A DNA stretch of 64,000 nucleotides from Streptomyces nymphaeiformis (lineage in GTDB: Bacteria > Actinomycetota > Actinomycetes > Streptomycetales > Streptomycetaceae), in contig NZ_JACHJY010000008.1 of NCBI RefSeq assembly GCF_014203895.1, forward strand, positions 434,001-498,000, in the 5' to 3' direction. The position numbers and the translations under genes were made by a program. Numbering within the stretch: position 1 is the first letter of the stretch; each line of letters starts with the position of its first letter. Of this stretch, positions 40,330-49,489 are shown one piece after another. Under the pieces are notes generated by a model. The model was given only the letters and a program-made list of their open reading frames with translations, had not been told where the DNA came from and searched no databases.

Positions 40330-40610
40330 AACGTCTGCTTTTGCGGCGAGGGTTCGAGGAAACGGTTCTGGCAGTGGGGGAGAGCTGTCGATTCTGGGTG
40401 CTGGGGCCTTCGGCGAATGACGACAGGAGCCTGCGCGGTGGGTACGGCTGTGGTCGCGATGGGAGGCGACGGTTCGAAGTACCGATCGAGGTAGTAGCGC
40501 TCGACCTCGTCCAGGCCGTGAGGCGCGCTGGGCAGAAGCTTCGCCGACGTCGAGCTGCTCACGAGGCGCGCCGAGGACTCCGCGTCAGGTCGTCCTGCTT
40601 CCTCAACCGA
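40330..40610 (-). pseudogene. Decayed copy of the 3' end of the VirD4/HerA-type ATPase gene
   Basis: Segment 40474-40523 matches 43467-43516 almost base for base (the HGLDEVERYYLDRYFE region). Further matches at 40546-40559 (to 43595) and 40570-40583 (to about 43737) are shifted by roughly 56 and 118 bp, so two internal deletions joined three pieces. The encoded GRPDAESSARL and HGLDEVERYYL pieces correspond to two separated blocks of the intact protein. No start or Walker motifs remain. Confidence 0.85.
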
Positions 40611-40830
40611 ACTGCTGCTAGCCAAAGTTGAAGTGATCCTCTGGATTCAGGCTTACACCCTTCCCAGTCTCCTCTCGGGCTCACCTAGAATCCACGGTTG
40701 CTGACCAAATGTCAGCCTCGTGTCCTACCATGGGTCTTGTCTGATCAGATGAGGTCCCACTCCGGCCACGCCGCTGTGGAGCTGGCGAGTTGGCGGGGTT
40801 GGGCAAGGGTGACGGGGAGGGTTCTGTTCC

Positions 40831-41541
40831 TTGACGAACGATGGCTTCGAGTCCGCGGTACGTACATTCTGGGAGAAGCGGGCGGAGCAGGCCGCTAAGC
40901 AGATCGCCGAAGGCAGGGAGGATGCCGGTACACGAGGTTCCGTCACGGGTGGCGCCCATCTTGACGCACTAACGTTGCTGATGGTCAGGCACTTCACTGA
41001 GGTCTTGAACTACCCGCAGAGCTCTATCTACTTGGGCAAGAAGGCGGAGTTGCCCGGCTACTACCGGCCCACGAAGCAGTGGGACTTGGTGGTGAAGGTC
41101 GGCGGTCAGCTTGTGGCAGCCATCGAGTTCAAGTCTCAATCGGGCTCGTTCGGAAACAACTTCAACAATCGGACCGAAGAAGCGATCGGGAGTGCGGTTG
41201 ATACACGCCGTGCTATCGAGAAGGGTCTCATGGGCCCGGCCCGCCCCTGGTTGGGGTATGTCTTCGTGTTGGAAGATGCTGAAGGAGCCACCAAACCGGC
41301 GAGTAGGGACTTTAAGCCGGCCTTCAAGGCGAGTCCGGCATTCGAAGGGCGCCCCTCGTACGCAGAGCGCTACCGACTCCTGTGTAAGCGTCTCCTTGAG
41401 GACCAGCTGTACGACGCGGCGTGCTTCGTCCTGGCCCCAAAGGACGTGGAGCGTCCCATCACGCAACCGGACGACGAACTGACCTTCTCCAGGTTCATCG
41501 AGTCGCTCAACGAGCACATCAAGCGAGAGTCTGGGCTGTAG
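40831..41541 (+). CDS. Type II restriction endonuclease, XhoI/PaeR7I family
   Basis: The 236-residue protein starts with TTG, with GGGGAGG ten bases upstream. It contains the XhoI/PaeR7I family stretch GGAHLDALTLLMVRHF (about 41-56), the DLVVKVGGQLVAAIEFKSQSG block (PD-(D/E)xK-type site with EFK, about 87-107) and FGNNFNNRTEEAIGSA. Characterised relatives cut CTCGAG. It converges with a methyltransferase gene behind a shared hairpin, forming a restriction-modification pair. The two are on opposite strands, so control is presumably independent. Confidence 0.92.
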   Translation: MTNDGFESAVRTFWEKRAEQAAKQIAEGREDAGTRGSVTGGAHLDALTLLMVRHFTEVLNYPQSSIYLGKKAELPGYYRPTKQWDLVVKVGGQLVAAIEFKSQSGSFGNNFNNRTEEAIGSAVDTRRAIEKGLMGPARPWLGYVFVLEDAEGATKPASRDFKPAFKASPAFEGRPSYAERYRLLCKRLLEDQLYDAACFVLAPKDVERPITQPDDELTFSRFIESLNEHIKRESGL

Positions 41542-41553
41542 GACCAGGCTCCA

Positions 41554-41594
41554 TGTGGCGGAAGGCCTGCTGTTCTTGAGGTCCTTCCGCCACA
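41554..41594. terminator. Bidirectional terminator between RM genes
   Basis: A perfect 12-bp inverted repeat (TGTGGCGGAAGG / CCTTCCGCCACA) with a 17-base loop between the convergent endonuclease and methyltransferase genes. Confidence 0.82.
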
Positions 41595-41603
41595 GGCTGC
41601 TAC

Positions 41604-43253
41604 TCAAGAAGGCAGGTGATCGAGTCCGTAGACCCGCAATGCCGCCGTGGTTGCCGCTTCGGTGTCACGACGGTCAAAGGCCCGAATGAGCGCTTGTGCG
41701 TCTGCCTCACTGATCGACTCAGGCCGCGGTACTCGGATGCGTCGGAGGTACTGCGCCTGAAAACGTAGCGTGCCGCCTCGCATCCTCACGGCATACGCCT
41801 CCACGAAGGCCTGTGCGACACGTGAGAGGAGCAACCCGCCGAGGACTCTCATGTCCCAGTCGTCAGCCACGACGTAGTACAGGTTGTGGTGGGGATAATG
41901 CCCGCCTTCATCTAGGACAGGGTGGATCGTGAGCTTCATGTCTGGCAGAAGTAGCTTCGGCTTGGCAGTAAGCGAGCTATCGACCTTGTCGATGGTCTTG
42001 TACCACTGGGCAGGGTTCTTTCTGGCGACGTACCTGCCTGCCAGCGCTTCCCGGTGGTGCTCGAAGTAGGCCTTAAGCCTTGGGTACCTGTCGAGATCGA
42101 CAAGCTTGCCGTCGTCCTCCCACGGATTCACCAGGTACGTGCCGTCCCACTTGAGTGTCCCAGTGCGGGCGTCCCGCACCATGCTCATCGGCAGGGCTCG
42201 GCTGTGCTCGACCTGGTCAGGGTCCGCTGTCAGGAAGACGGCATCCGCACCGCTGGCCAGCCCAATCCCGACACGGGCGCCGGTGTCTTCGAGGGGCGGG
42301 AAGCGTTCATTGAGATCTTCGAGCATCTCAAGGCGCGCGGGGCTACCTGCGGGCCATGAGTCTCCTCCTGAGAACCAGGCCGGCAGCCTGGCGGCATCAT
42401 AACCCTGGGTGGTCTGGTCGTGGCTGTCAGTGCCCATCCACGCTACGAGTTCGCGTGCCTGGGTCGCATCAAAGTACTTGGTGGTCTGAGCAACCACGAC
42501 GGAGCTCTGTGAACGCTTCCGGATGACCGTAATGGCTGGGTACGCCGCAACGACCTCCTCGAACGCGTCGACGTCGTGCATGATGGCGACGAACTCGACG
42601 CTGAACTGGTCTCCGACCAAACGGCGCAGCTCGCGTCCGTATTGGTTGCGCATCCAGCGATCAGCACAGATGAAGCCGAGTGCTCCGTTGGGCGTCAGGC
42701 AGCCGAGTGCCCTCTCGTAGAAGCCGACATAAATGTCTGACCGACCTACCATCGTGGCGTGGTTCTGCCGGTACAGCTTCATCCGAGCGTCGGGAACGTC
42801 CTCAAGCCGGATGTAGGGAGGGTTACCAACGACAAAATCAGCAGGCTGGGGCTCGCTAAGCAGGTAGTCACCTTGCTGGATCCATCCCTCGACCAGGGGT
42901 TCGATGTGGGCCCGATCCCACCCTTCGTTGACCAACAGGTCGGCAACGACTAGGCGGCTAGCCTGCACATTGCGGCTGAGGAGATCAAGCGCCCGGATCC
43001 CCTTGGTGGGGAGATCAGTCCCATGCTTCCTGCAGGCAGCACTCAGGCGCCGAACGATGCCGAGGAGGAAGGCCCCCGATCCACAGGCGGGGTCGCTTAT
43101 CACTAGCGAAGACAGTTCCCTGTCCGGCGTGTATCCCACAAGATCGAGGATCATCTCAACAACCCAGTCCCTCGTGTAGACCTCGCCATGCTCAACGGCG
43201 GTGTCTGGGATCGAGGGAAGGTCGCTGAGTGCGAATGCGGTGCTGTGGTTCAC
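41604..43253 (-). CDS. N6-adenine DNA methyltransferase (XhoI/PaeR7I-type modification enzyme)
   Basis: The 549-residue protein has SAM motif I DPACGSGAFLLG (about 54-65) and catalytic motif IV NPPYIR (about 134-139), followed by a target-recognition region (about 300-480). It is the type of long gamma-class adenine methylase that protects CTCGAG in PaeR7I-like systems. The start is a GTG at 43253. It lies 65 bp downstream of the ATPase gene on the same strand and could be read by that operon. Confidence 0.92.
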   Translation of the reverse strand: MNHSTAFALSDLPSIPDTAVEHGEVYTRDWVVEMILDLVGYTPDRELSSLVISDPACGSGAFLLGIVRRLSAACRKHGTDLPTKGIRALDLLSRNVQASRLVVADLLVNEGWDRAHIEPLVEGWIQQGDYLLSEPQPADFVVGNPPYIRLEDVPDARMKLYRQNHATMVGRSDIYVGFYERALGCLTPNGALGFICADRWMRNQYGRELRRLVGDQFSVEFVAIMHDVDAFEEVVAAYPAITVIRKRSQSSVVVAQTTKYFDATQARELVAWMGTDSHDQTTQGYDAARLPAWFSGGDSWPAGSPARLEMLEDLNERFPPLEDTGARVGIGLASGADAVFLTADPDQVEHSRALPMSMVRDARTGTLKWDGTYLVNPWEDDGKLVDLDRYPRLKAYFEHHREALAGRYVARKNPAQWYKTIDKVDSSLTAKPKLLLPDMKLTIHPVLDEGGHYPHHNLYYVVADDWDMRVLGGLLLSRVAQAFVEAYAVRMRGGTLRFQAQYLRRIRVPRPESISEADAQALIRAFDRRDTEAATTAALRVYGLDHLPS

Positions 43254-43318
43254 CAGGGGAGCCTATCTAGGGCGGGCGGTACGAGATGCTAAGGGGTCAC
43301 AAGGGCTCGGGTGTCACT

Positions 43319-44827
43319 TCAGATTCTTCGCTTATGTCCGGATTGTGCATAGATGAGGCCTGTACGTGGCCGCAACTTTGAGCCCTCCGACCGGCGGCGG
43401 ATGTTCACGTTGGAGAGTCCGGCGATGCTGGGCCTCGTCGTAACCGTGCTCTCCGATTGCGGCTGCTCGAAGTACCGATCGAGGTAGTAGCGCTCGATCT
43501 CGTCCAGGCCGTGAGATGTAGCCGGGAGGTCAGGAAGACGCGGGGTGTGAACGCGCTGAAGGCGATCGTCTGGAAGACGGATGAAGGCTTCCCCGACGTC
43601 GAGCTGCTGTATCTCCTGGGTGGTGTGCTCCCACTGCTCGGGGAGCGGGTAGAACGTCGGGTGCGTCCGTTTCTCCGCTGCCTCGTCAGCTACAACGTGC
43701 TTGACGGCCTCGGTGTTGACTGTCCCGAAGAGCCGGGCCGAGTACTCCGCATCGGGGCGGCCTGCCTTGAAGATGGCCTCGATGCCGACGTTTTGCAAGG
43801 CTCCCTTGAGGCGGTCTGAGGCCTGGCTCCAGTTCTGGTGTGCCATGACGCAGAACAGCTTGTACTTGCGAGTCTCAGACAGCATGCGCGTGAGGCTCTC
43901 CTCGCTTTGCGCCATGAACTGTGAGAACTCGTCGATCATGAGGACGTGGGGCGTGCGGAGCCGTCGGCCTGCTGCGCGAAGGTTGGCGCGGCTCAGCGCT
44001 GCGGTCTCCATGCCCACAGTGAGGAGACACCCAAAGAGCCGGCGCGTGTCTGGGGAGGCAACGGACAGGTTGACGATCAGCGACGTACCCGAGTCGATGA
44101 GCCGGCGGAAGTCCAGGACGTTGTCCTGATGTCCAAGGGCGTGACGAAGGATGGGGGAGAGGGTCAGGAGATCCGCCCGGTTGAGGGTGGACTCCTTCAT
44201 CAAGGGCGCGTCTCGTCCCCACATGTCCATGCGCAGCCGGAAAAAGCGGATGACTTGCGGGTCGTGGACACGCGTCAGGAGGATCTGGTTACGAAAGGCC
44301 GTGTCGGTGAGCAGATCTGAGAGACGCGTGAGCGGGAGTCCTGCCTGCCGCAGGGCCACCACTGAGTGCTTGAGGATGTTCTCGAAGGTCGGGGCGCCGT
44401 GCGCCAGTTCCGGCCAGGCACGTCGTGCGGCCTCCGTGACGTGCTCGGCCATCGCGTGGTCGTCGTATGGCTGGGCAAGGAAATTGAAGGGTAGGTACCG
44501 CTGCTCTGCGGCTGCTGCGGGTATGTCGAGGTAGAGCAGCCGCTCCCGCTGGTCTGGTGTTTGAAGCTGCCCCTGGGCCACAAGGTGAGCAAGCACCAGC
44601 TGCGCCAGGTCGCCATGGGGGTCGATGAGGGTAACTGGTTGGCCAGCCAGATAGAGGGAGAGGAAGAGCGAGGCAAGGAAGTAGCTCTTGCCGGAGCCGG
44701 TCTTGCCCAAGACGTGCATGTGAGTGCGGGTGGCCTCAAGCGGTAGGCAAAGCGTTCGAGGGAAGAGCCAGCTCCGGTAGGTGCCAAGCGGGATGCGCGG
44801 CTGTGAACGAGCAGGGAAGAAGATCAT
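43319..44827 (-). CDS. VirD4/HerA-type ATPase 2 (transfer ATPase)
   Basis: The 502-residue protein has Walker A GKTGSGKS (residues 41-48), LIDPHGDLA, Walker B VLMIDEFSQF near 300 and the motif CVMAHQNWSQAS near 335, all as in DNA-pumping VirD4/TraG/HerA-FtsK-superfamily ATPases with a TraM-recognition domain. No transmembrane segment is seen, unlike canonical VirD4. The ATG overlaps the stop of the replication-relaxation gene (ATGA). A decayed copy of its 3' end lies at 40.3-40.6 kb. It probably drives DNA transfer, but packaging or another DNA-translocation role is possible. Confidence 0.87.
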   Translation of the reverse strand: MIFFPARSQPRIPLGTYRSWLFPRTLCLPLEATRTHMHVLGKTGSGKSYFLASLFLSLYLAGQPVTLIDPHGDLAQLVLAHLVAQGQLQTPDQRERLLYLDIPAAAAEQRYLPFNFLAQPYDDHAMAEHVTEAARRAWPELAHGAPTFENILKHSVVALRQAGLPLTRLSDLLTDTAFRNQILLTRVHDPQVIRFFRLRMDMWGRDAPLMKESTLNRADLLTLSPILRHALGHQDNVLDFRRLIDSGTSLIVNLSVASPDTRRLFGCLLTVGMETAALSRANLRAAGRRLRTPHVLMIDEFSQFMAQSEESLTRMLSETRKYKLFCVMAHQNWSQASDRLKGALQNVGIEAIFKAGRPDAEYSARLFGTVNTEAVKHVVADEAAEKRTHPTFYPLPEQWEHTTQEIQQLDVGEAFIRLPDDRLQRVHTPRLPDLPATSHGLDEIERYYLDRYFEQPQSESTVTTRPSIAGLSNVNIRRRSEGSKLRPRTGLIYAQSGHKRRI

Positions 44828-45870
44828 TCAGGCTCCCACTCCACCTCCTTGTCTTCGTCCATGAGCGCCCAAGTGACGGTGGGCGGACTCGATGGCTGCT
44901 TCGGCTCCTGAGGTACCGGCTCAGGACGAACGAGGGGAACCGTTTCGCCTGCGGGTGCTTCAGGCAGGGAATCGAGCAGGCTCACGGGGCGATCTGCGCC
45001 AGCCGGGTACCAACAGGGACCGAAGAACAGCTCGAAGGGGTCGGTCGTCACGGGGGAGACGCTGGTGAAAAGGAAGATGTCGGCGAGCTCTGTCCTCCCG
45101 ATCGCCTCAAGCTCCCGGATCGTCCAGTCGGAGAGTTGCTCCCGACGAGCCTTGGCGGGCACCGCAACGGCCACGGTGAGGTTATCGGCCTCGAAGACCT
45201 GGCGGTACGGACCCTCGGCCCAGGCCGTGAGGGCTGCGACTTTACGTCGCCAGTGCTTCTGCTGCTCGGTGCCTCGATCAAGCTCCAAGGCGATGTACAC
45301 GGACTCGCCTCCTACACAGAGCTCAAACCATGCGTCCGGGATGACGGTCGTCCGCGGCGCATCGGGCCGGCCTGCGGGCTGCACACGAACGGGACTTCGC
45401 TTCAGCTGGCGCTCAGTAACGAGCCGGGGCATCGAGACGTTGAACTCGCGGCACAAGCGTTCGGCGGCAACCAACACGTCGATGGCAGCAAGGGTGTGCT
45501 CCATGAAGGGGTTGTCCTCAGCTTTGGCTCGCTCTTCAGACGGGCGATAGTAGGCGCTGGCGAGCGCCTTGCCGCGGCCGGAAACGAAGCGCCGGCCCTT
45601 GTCGGCCAGCGTGAAGACGTGGGGGGCTGAGCCCACGCGGGGCGTTGGCAGCTCGCGGAGTCTGAGAACGTATCCGGCCTCGGCCAACCGACGAAGACGC
45701 CGCTGAACGTACCGGTTGTCATCATGCTGATCTGGATACAGCAGCCGGCCGACCTGGGCGGCGGTCATGTACTGGAAACGGTTGATGGAGCACAGAATCT
45801 CGCCGTCCGCAGCGCCGATACGAAGCGGGCTGGCGGACGTGACGCGGGGGATAGGCAGTGAGTCATTCAT
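44824..45870 (-). CDS. Replication-relaxation family protein
   Basis: The 348-residue protein has an N-terminal winged-helix (about 22-100, FQYMTAAQVGRLLY and RRLRRLAEAGYVLRL) followed by a nuclease-like beta-alpha region with DAWFELCVGGESVYIALELDRGTE (about 170-195), as in the actinobacterial 'replication-relaxation' family (PF13814). A Pro-rich tail ends the chain. These proteins are typical of actinobacterial plasmids and may stand in for a relaxase or replication factor; this is not proven. It is coupled to ATPase 2 and 69 bp downstream of ATPase 1. Confidence 0.85.
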   Translation of the reverse strand: MNDSLPIPRVTSASPLRIGAADGEILCSINRFQYMTAAQVGRLLYPDQHDDNRYVQRRLRRLAEAGYVLRLRELPTPRVGSAPHVFTLADKGRRFVSGRGKALASAYYRPSEERAKAEDNPFMEHTLAAIDVLVAAERLCREFNVSMPRLVTERQLKRSPVRVQPAGRPDAPRTTVIPDAWFELCVGGESVYIALELDRGTEQQKHWRRKVAALTAWAEGPYRQVFEADNLTVAVAVPAKARREQLSDWTIRELEAIGRTELADIFLFTSVSPVTTDPFELFFGPCWYPAGADRPVSLLDSLPEAPAGETVPLVRPEPVPQEPKQPSSPPTVTWALMDEDKEVEWEPE

Positions 45871-45939
45871 TGAGTCACTTTGCCAAACGCGCGTGAGAAC
45901 TTCTGGTCCTGGCCGTAAGACTCCCGTATGAAAGACGCT

Positions 45940-48438
45940 TTATCGGCTCGGGGACCTCCGGCGTATCGGCGGTTGTGGTGGCACGGGAGATGGTGGTTTA
46001 ACTTCGTACTTCGGTGATTGTCCTGAGGGTGGCTGCATCTGTCCGCCTGCGCCCGAGTGCCGGCATGGGCTCGATGCAATCCGCTCATCCACCTCCTCGC
46101 GAGTCGAGCAGTACTTCCAGCGTGTGCGCTCAAGAAGGCTGACGACGCGTTTGCGCGCAGTAGATCCGTCTACCTCGGGAGGCAGAGGGTACGTTTCCAT
46201 TTGGTATGTGCGCTCTCCGGCCTTGACGAATGCCGTCCGGGAGGGCAGCGCCGGAAGCTGTGTCAAAATCTCCCCGCCACCGGTTATCGACAGGCGCTCA
46301 ATGAGTGGTTCATTAATAAGGGCATCAATCACAACTCGTAGATCGGCCTCCATCCGGGTCTTCTCATCGGAACGGAGGTGCGAGTCTTCCCTATGGGAGA
46401 GAGTCGCCATTCCCTCAATGAAGCGACTCTCGTGGGAGGGATTTATTCGGCCTGTCTTTTGGGCTTCATAGAGCAAACTGTTGAGTTGCTGACGTACTTG
46501 TCTCGCATCCTCTGGGTCAAAAGGCACTGTCCCGAATCCGAAATCGAGCTGCGGATACTGAGTGGTGTCATATACCTGGCGCGCACTATGTGAGCTGTAG
46601 TACATTTTCCTTCCGTTGACTATCGTGTACGGCTCCTCTTCCGTCGCAGATGACCGATGAAGCTGTAGCCTGCTGCCGTTTACCAACGGGCTAGCGGTAC
46701 GAAGGCCGAACTGCTTTACCGCCTCGTTGGGGTGACGCTCCAAGGAGGCGACAACGTCAGCTACGAGGTTGTCTGTCTGCTGGTCCAGCTGAGCAAAAAG
46801 CGGAGCAACCTCGCTGGCGTCATACGGTGTTGTGTGGAAGGCCACCACGTTTCGAGCGGTAAGGACACCGCGCCGGTTGACGTCCAGTCCCGGCTGGTCG
46901 AGTTGATTGGTGTACTGATGGGCCAACACAAGCTTAGCGCCGTACTTTCTACCACCGACAAAGAGCTTGACGAACTCGTTTGTAACGAAATTCTGAAATT
47001 CGTCCACAATCAGGGTGTAGGTGTCTCGCCAGTCTCTATTTTGCTCGTCGAAGGTAGCGGCGTAGATAAGCGAGAAGAGTGCGACACCGACAAGGCTCGC
47101 AGCCTCGCCAGCGGTGTCACTATCAACGGGGAGCTTGACTAGGAGAATCCGGCGCCCGCGAATGATGGACTTCACATCCAATGGCGGCCCAGGCTTACAC
47201 AGCAGGCGACGCAACAAGTCATCTGCGAGAAGCCGGCCCAGCCGGTTGAGAAACGGCTCGGTCTGTATCGACCGTTCGCGAGATGACAAAGAGGGAAGAT
47301 CGTGTTCCCAGAAGGCCCGAGTCTGGGCATCTCCGACGTTGCGCAGCGCCGCGCTGATAGCTCTTGGGTGCCGGAACCAGTCAGGAACGTCAGCTAGCGT
47401 GCAGTCCGGATTGTAAATCAGGGTGTTTGTAACGTACCGAAGGATTTTCTCGGCGTACTGGCCTGACTCAATTTCTGGCCAGATGCGACGGAACACCCGG
47501 AGGACCCGCCCACGGGTGCGTGCTCGCTCGGTCTCATCAGTGCAGTCAGCACAATAGAAAACATTGAGACAGAAAGGGAAGAGGCGCGTATCGGTCAGAT
47601 CCAGGAGGTATGTGTCCTCAATACGTTCCTGGGGCATCCGAGCAATGATGTTGTCGACAAGCTGACCGTGTGGATCGAGCACAATGATGCTATCTGACTG
47701 CTCCATACGTTGGTAAGTGACCTGCTCCAGGAGCGATGACTTACCGGCACCCTGCGTACCAAGGACGTAGGTGCCTGAGCACATCTCCTCAGCGGTCACA
47801 GTCACCGGCTGGTCGGTTGTGAGGTTCTGCCCGAGGATAATCTCAATGGTTGTCACCCTGGCAACGGCGTCCTCTTCGGCCTGCTCGGCCTCGAACACCC
47901 GCAACCATTTTGCATAGAAGCTGTCTTTAATCTCGCCGTTTCGAAGCCGTTCACGCAGGTTCTGGACTGTATAGGCCGGTGCTCGATAAACAAGATCGCA
48001 AACACGACACTTCACCCGGGCGGAATCATGGTAAGTGCCCGTGCCATCGGGGGCATACTCTGTTATTAGACTAACGTCCGGAGCCACCCCATCTTTCGCG
48101 CGCCTCAAGGACGTATCAATTCGGAAGGTGCGCTCACAACCGTTAATGCATGGGATACGTTCGCGAAGATACGGCGGCACCTCTTCGTCAGGAAGCGGCG
48201 GCTTGAGATGGAACGTACCTGCCTTCTCAGTCTTCTGACGGTGCTGGAGGTAGAGAGTGGCCACCGTCATTAGACTCATCGTCCCCGGGAGCGACTTCTT
48301 CTCCTCGGCGGTCATGGTTTGCCGACCGTACTCATGTACCGCCGGCCACACCTTCGGTTGAGGGAGCGTGTCAAGATACCGAAGGAGAAAGTCGGGATGC
48401 TTTTCGCACCAGGCACGATTGATCGCGACGTCATTCAT
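45940..48438 (-). CDS. VirD4/VirB4-type ATPase 1 with N-terminal Cys motif
   Basis: The 832-residue protein has a putative zinc site (Cys97, Cys101, Cys144, Cys147), Walker A GTQGAGKS (227-234), SIIVLDPHGQLVDN, Walker B TLIVDEFQNF near 485 and AHQYTNQLDQPG near 515, placing it with type IV secretion conjugative-transfer ATPases. It has a long Pro/Ser-rich C-terminus and no membrane helix. It is distantly similar to ATPase 2, and both belong to the same leftward operon. The coupling partner or channel proteins of a full T4SS are not visible in the element. Confidence 0.87.
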   Translation of the reverse strand: MNDVAINRAWCEKHPDFLLRYLDTLPQPKVWPAVHEYGRQTMTAEEKKSLPGTMSLMTVATLYLQHRQKTEKAGTFHLKPPLPDEEVPPYLRERIPCINGCERTFRIDTSLRRAKDGVAPDVSLITEYAPDGTGTYHDSARVKCRVCDLVYRAPAYTVQNLRERLRNGEIKDSFYAKWLRVFEAEQAEEDAVARVTTIEIILGQNLTTDQPVTVTAEEMCSGTYVLGTQGAGKSSLLEQVTYQRMEQSDSIIVLDPHGQLVDNIIARMPQERIEDTYLLDLTDTRLFPFCLNVFYCADCTDETERARTRGRVLRVFRRIWPEIESGQYAEKILRYVTNTLIYNPDCTLADVPDWFRHPRAISAALRNVGDAQTRAFWEHDLPSLSSRERSIQTEPFLNRLGRLLADDLLRRLLCKPGPPLDVKSIIRGRRILLVKLPVDSDTAGEAASLVGVALFSLIYAATFDEQNRDWRDTYTLIVDEFQNFVTNEFVKLFVGGRKYGAKLVLAHQYTNQLDQPGLDVNRRGVLTARNVVAFHTTPYDASEVAPLFAQLDQQTDNLVADVVASLERHPNEAVKQFGLRTASPLVNGSRLQLHRSSATEEEPYTIVNGRKMYYSSHSARQVYDTTQYPQLDFGFGTVPFDPEDARQVRQQLNSLLYEAQKTGRINPSHESRFIEGMATLSHREDSHLRSDEKTRMEADLRVVIDALINEPLIERLSITGGGEILTQLPALPSRTAFVKAGERTYQMETYPLPPEVDGSTARKRVVSLLERTRWKYCSTREEVDERIASSPCRHSGAGGQMQPPSGQSPKYEVKPPSPVPPQPPIRRRSPSR

Positions 48439-48568
48439 AACCGACCTCGCCGAAAACCGTCATGTTCTGTCTTCTATTCGTGCCACTATCTCTAGTAGAA
48501 GAGGATACCTGCCACCTTAGACCCCTCTCGTGACTTCGCAACATAGGACACGGAAAGCGATAGATCGA

Positions 48569-49084
48569 CTACAGTGGGGTATCGCGCGTTCCGTCATGGT
48601 CGGGATGCGCGTAAGGTGGATCTTGAAGGCGTCCTGGGAGGGAATCCCTGGAGATGGTCTCCTCATAGCCAAGGTGAACAACCGGATCGCCCGTGGTTCC
48701 GGGAATAACTAAAGGTGCAAATGCCTCTTTGACGCCAGCCAGGGCTGCCGCTTCGCGGAGCTTCAATAGCTGACGACGATCATCCTGATCGTAAAGCGGC
48801 TTCTCTATGAACCGTACGACGGTCTTGGACCCATCTTCATTCGTACGAATCTCCTGACGCTGTCCGTCGACAGAAAGAGCCAACATGCGTTCGAATCGAT
48901 CGCGGTGTGATTCGGCTTCCTGTGTTAAGTCCTCGTGCGCCCGCAGAGGCTGATTGCCCTCCGGAGCAGGCGAGAAACTAGGCTCCTCAGGAGGATTCGC
49001 ACTTTGAGCTAGCTCTGCACGAACGTTAGAAATAGCCTGCTCGGCACCTGGTGTTGGTCTTGGTACTTCTCCCCCTTCTGACAT
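48569..49084 (-). CDS. Hypothetical protein of the transfer operon (171 aa)
   Basis: Not recognised. The N-terminal 60 residues are Pro/Glu/Ser-rich and probably disordered; the rest is mixed alpha-beta with a RQEIRTNEDGSKTVVRFIEK strand pair and a DRRQLLKLREAAALAG helix. It lies between the 113-aa gene and ATPase 1 on the same strand. Confidence 0.7.
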   Translation of the reverse strand: MSEGGEVPRPTPGAEQAISNVRAELAQSANPPEEPSFSPAPEGNQPLRAHEDLTQEAESHRDRFERMLALSVDGQRQEIRTNEDGSKTVVRFIEKPLYDQDDRRQLLKLREAAALAGVKEAFAPLVIPGTTGDPVVHLGYEETISRDSLPGRLQDPPYAHPDHDGTRDTPL

Positions 49085-49119
49085 ACATCTTTCTATATCT
49101 CATATCGGACATGTGAAAG

Positions 49120-49461
49120 TCAAGTGTCAAAGGTATCGCCCTGCCTACCGGTTCCCGCCTCGCCGCGGAGTCGCCTCACGCCGCGCACGAGTACCTGTGG
49201 AGAAGAGTTCAACACTTCCATGAAGTCATCAAGATGATCATCAATCTGTTCATCGCGGAATCCTCTCTCGCGCGCGAAGGTCCTGACTTCGTCAATAGAA
49301 AAGGCCCCCGCCCGTCGTACTGAGTCGAGATCGTTGGTGTTTGCGCGATTGCGCAAGCGCTCCTCAAACTCCGCTTCAAGGGCTCTGATGGCTTCCTCGC
49401 GCTGGGAGTCTTGCTCCTTGTCGTCATCGGGATTTGGTGTGGGGTCCTCGTGTTCTCTCAT
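49120..49461 (-). CDS. Hypothetical protein of the transfer operon (113 aa)
   Basis: Not recognised. It is highly charged, with an acidic N-terminus (EHEDPTPNPDDDKEQD) and a helical core DEVRTFARERGFRDEQIDDHLDDF that could be a small DNA- or protein-binding helical bundle. It starts 28 bp after the SSB-like gene. Confidence 0.68.
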   Translation of the reverse strand: MREHEDPTPNPDDDKEQDSQREEAIRALEAEFEERLRNRANTNDLDSVRRAGAFSIDEVRTFARERGFRDEQIDDHLDDFMEVLNSSPQVLVRGVRRLRGEAGTGRQGDTFDT

Positions 49462-49489
49462 AGGCGTAACTCGTTGAAGATGTGCACTC

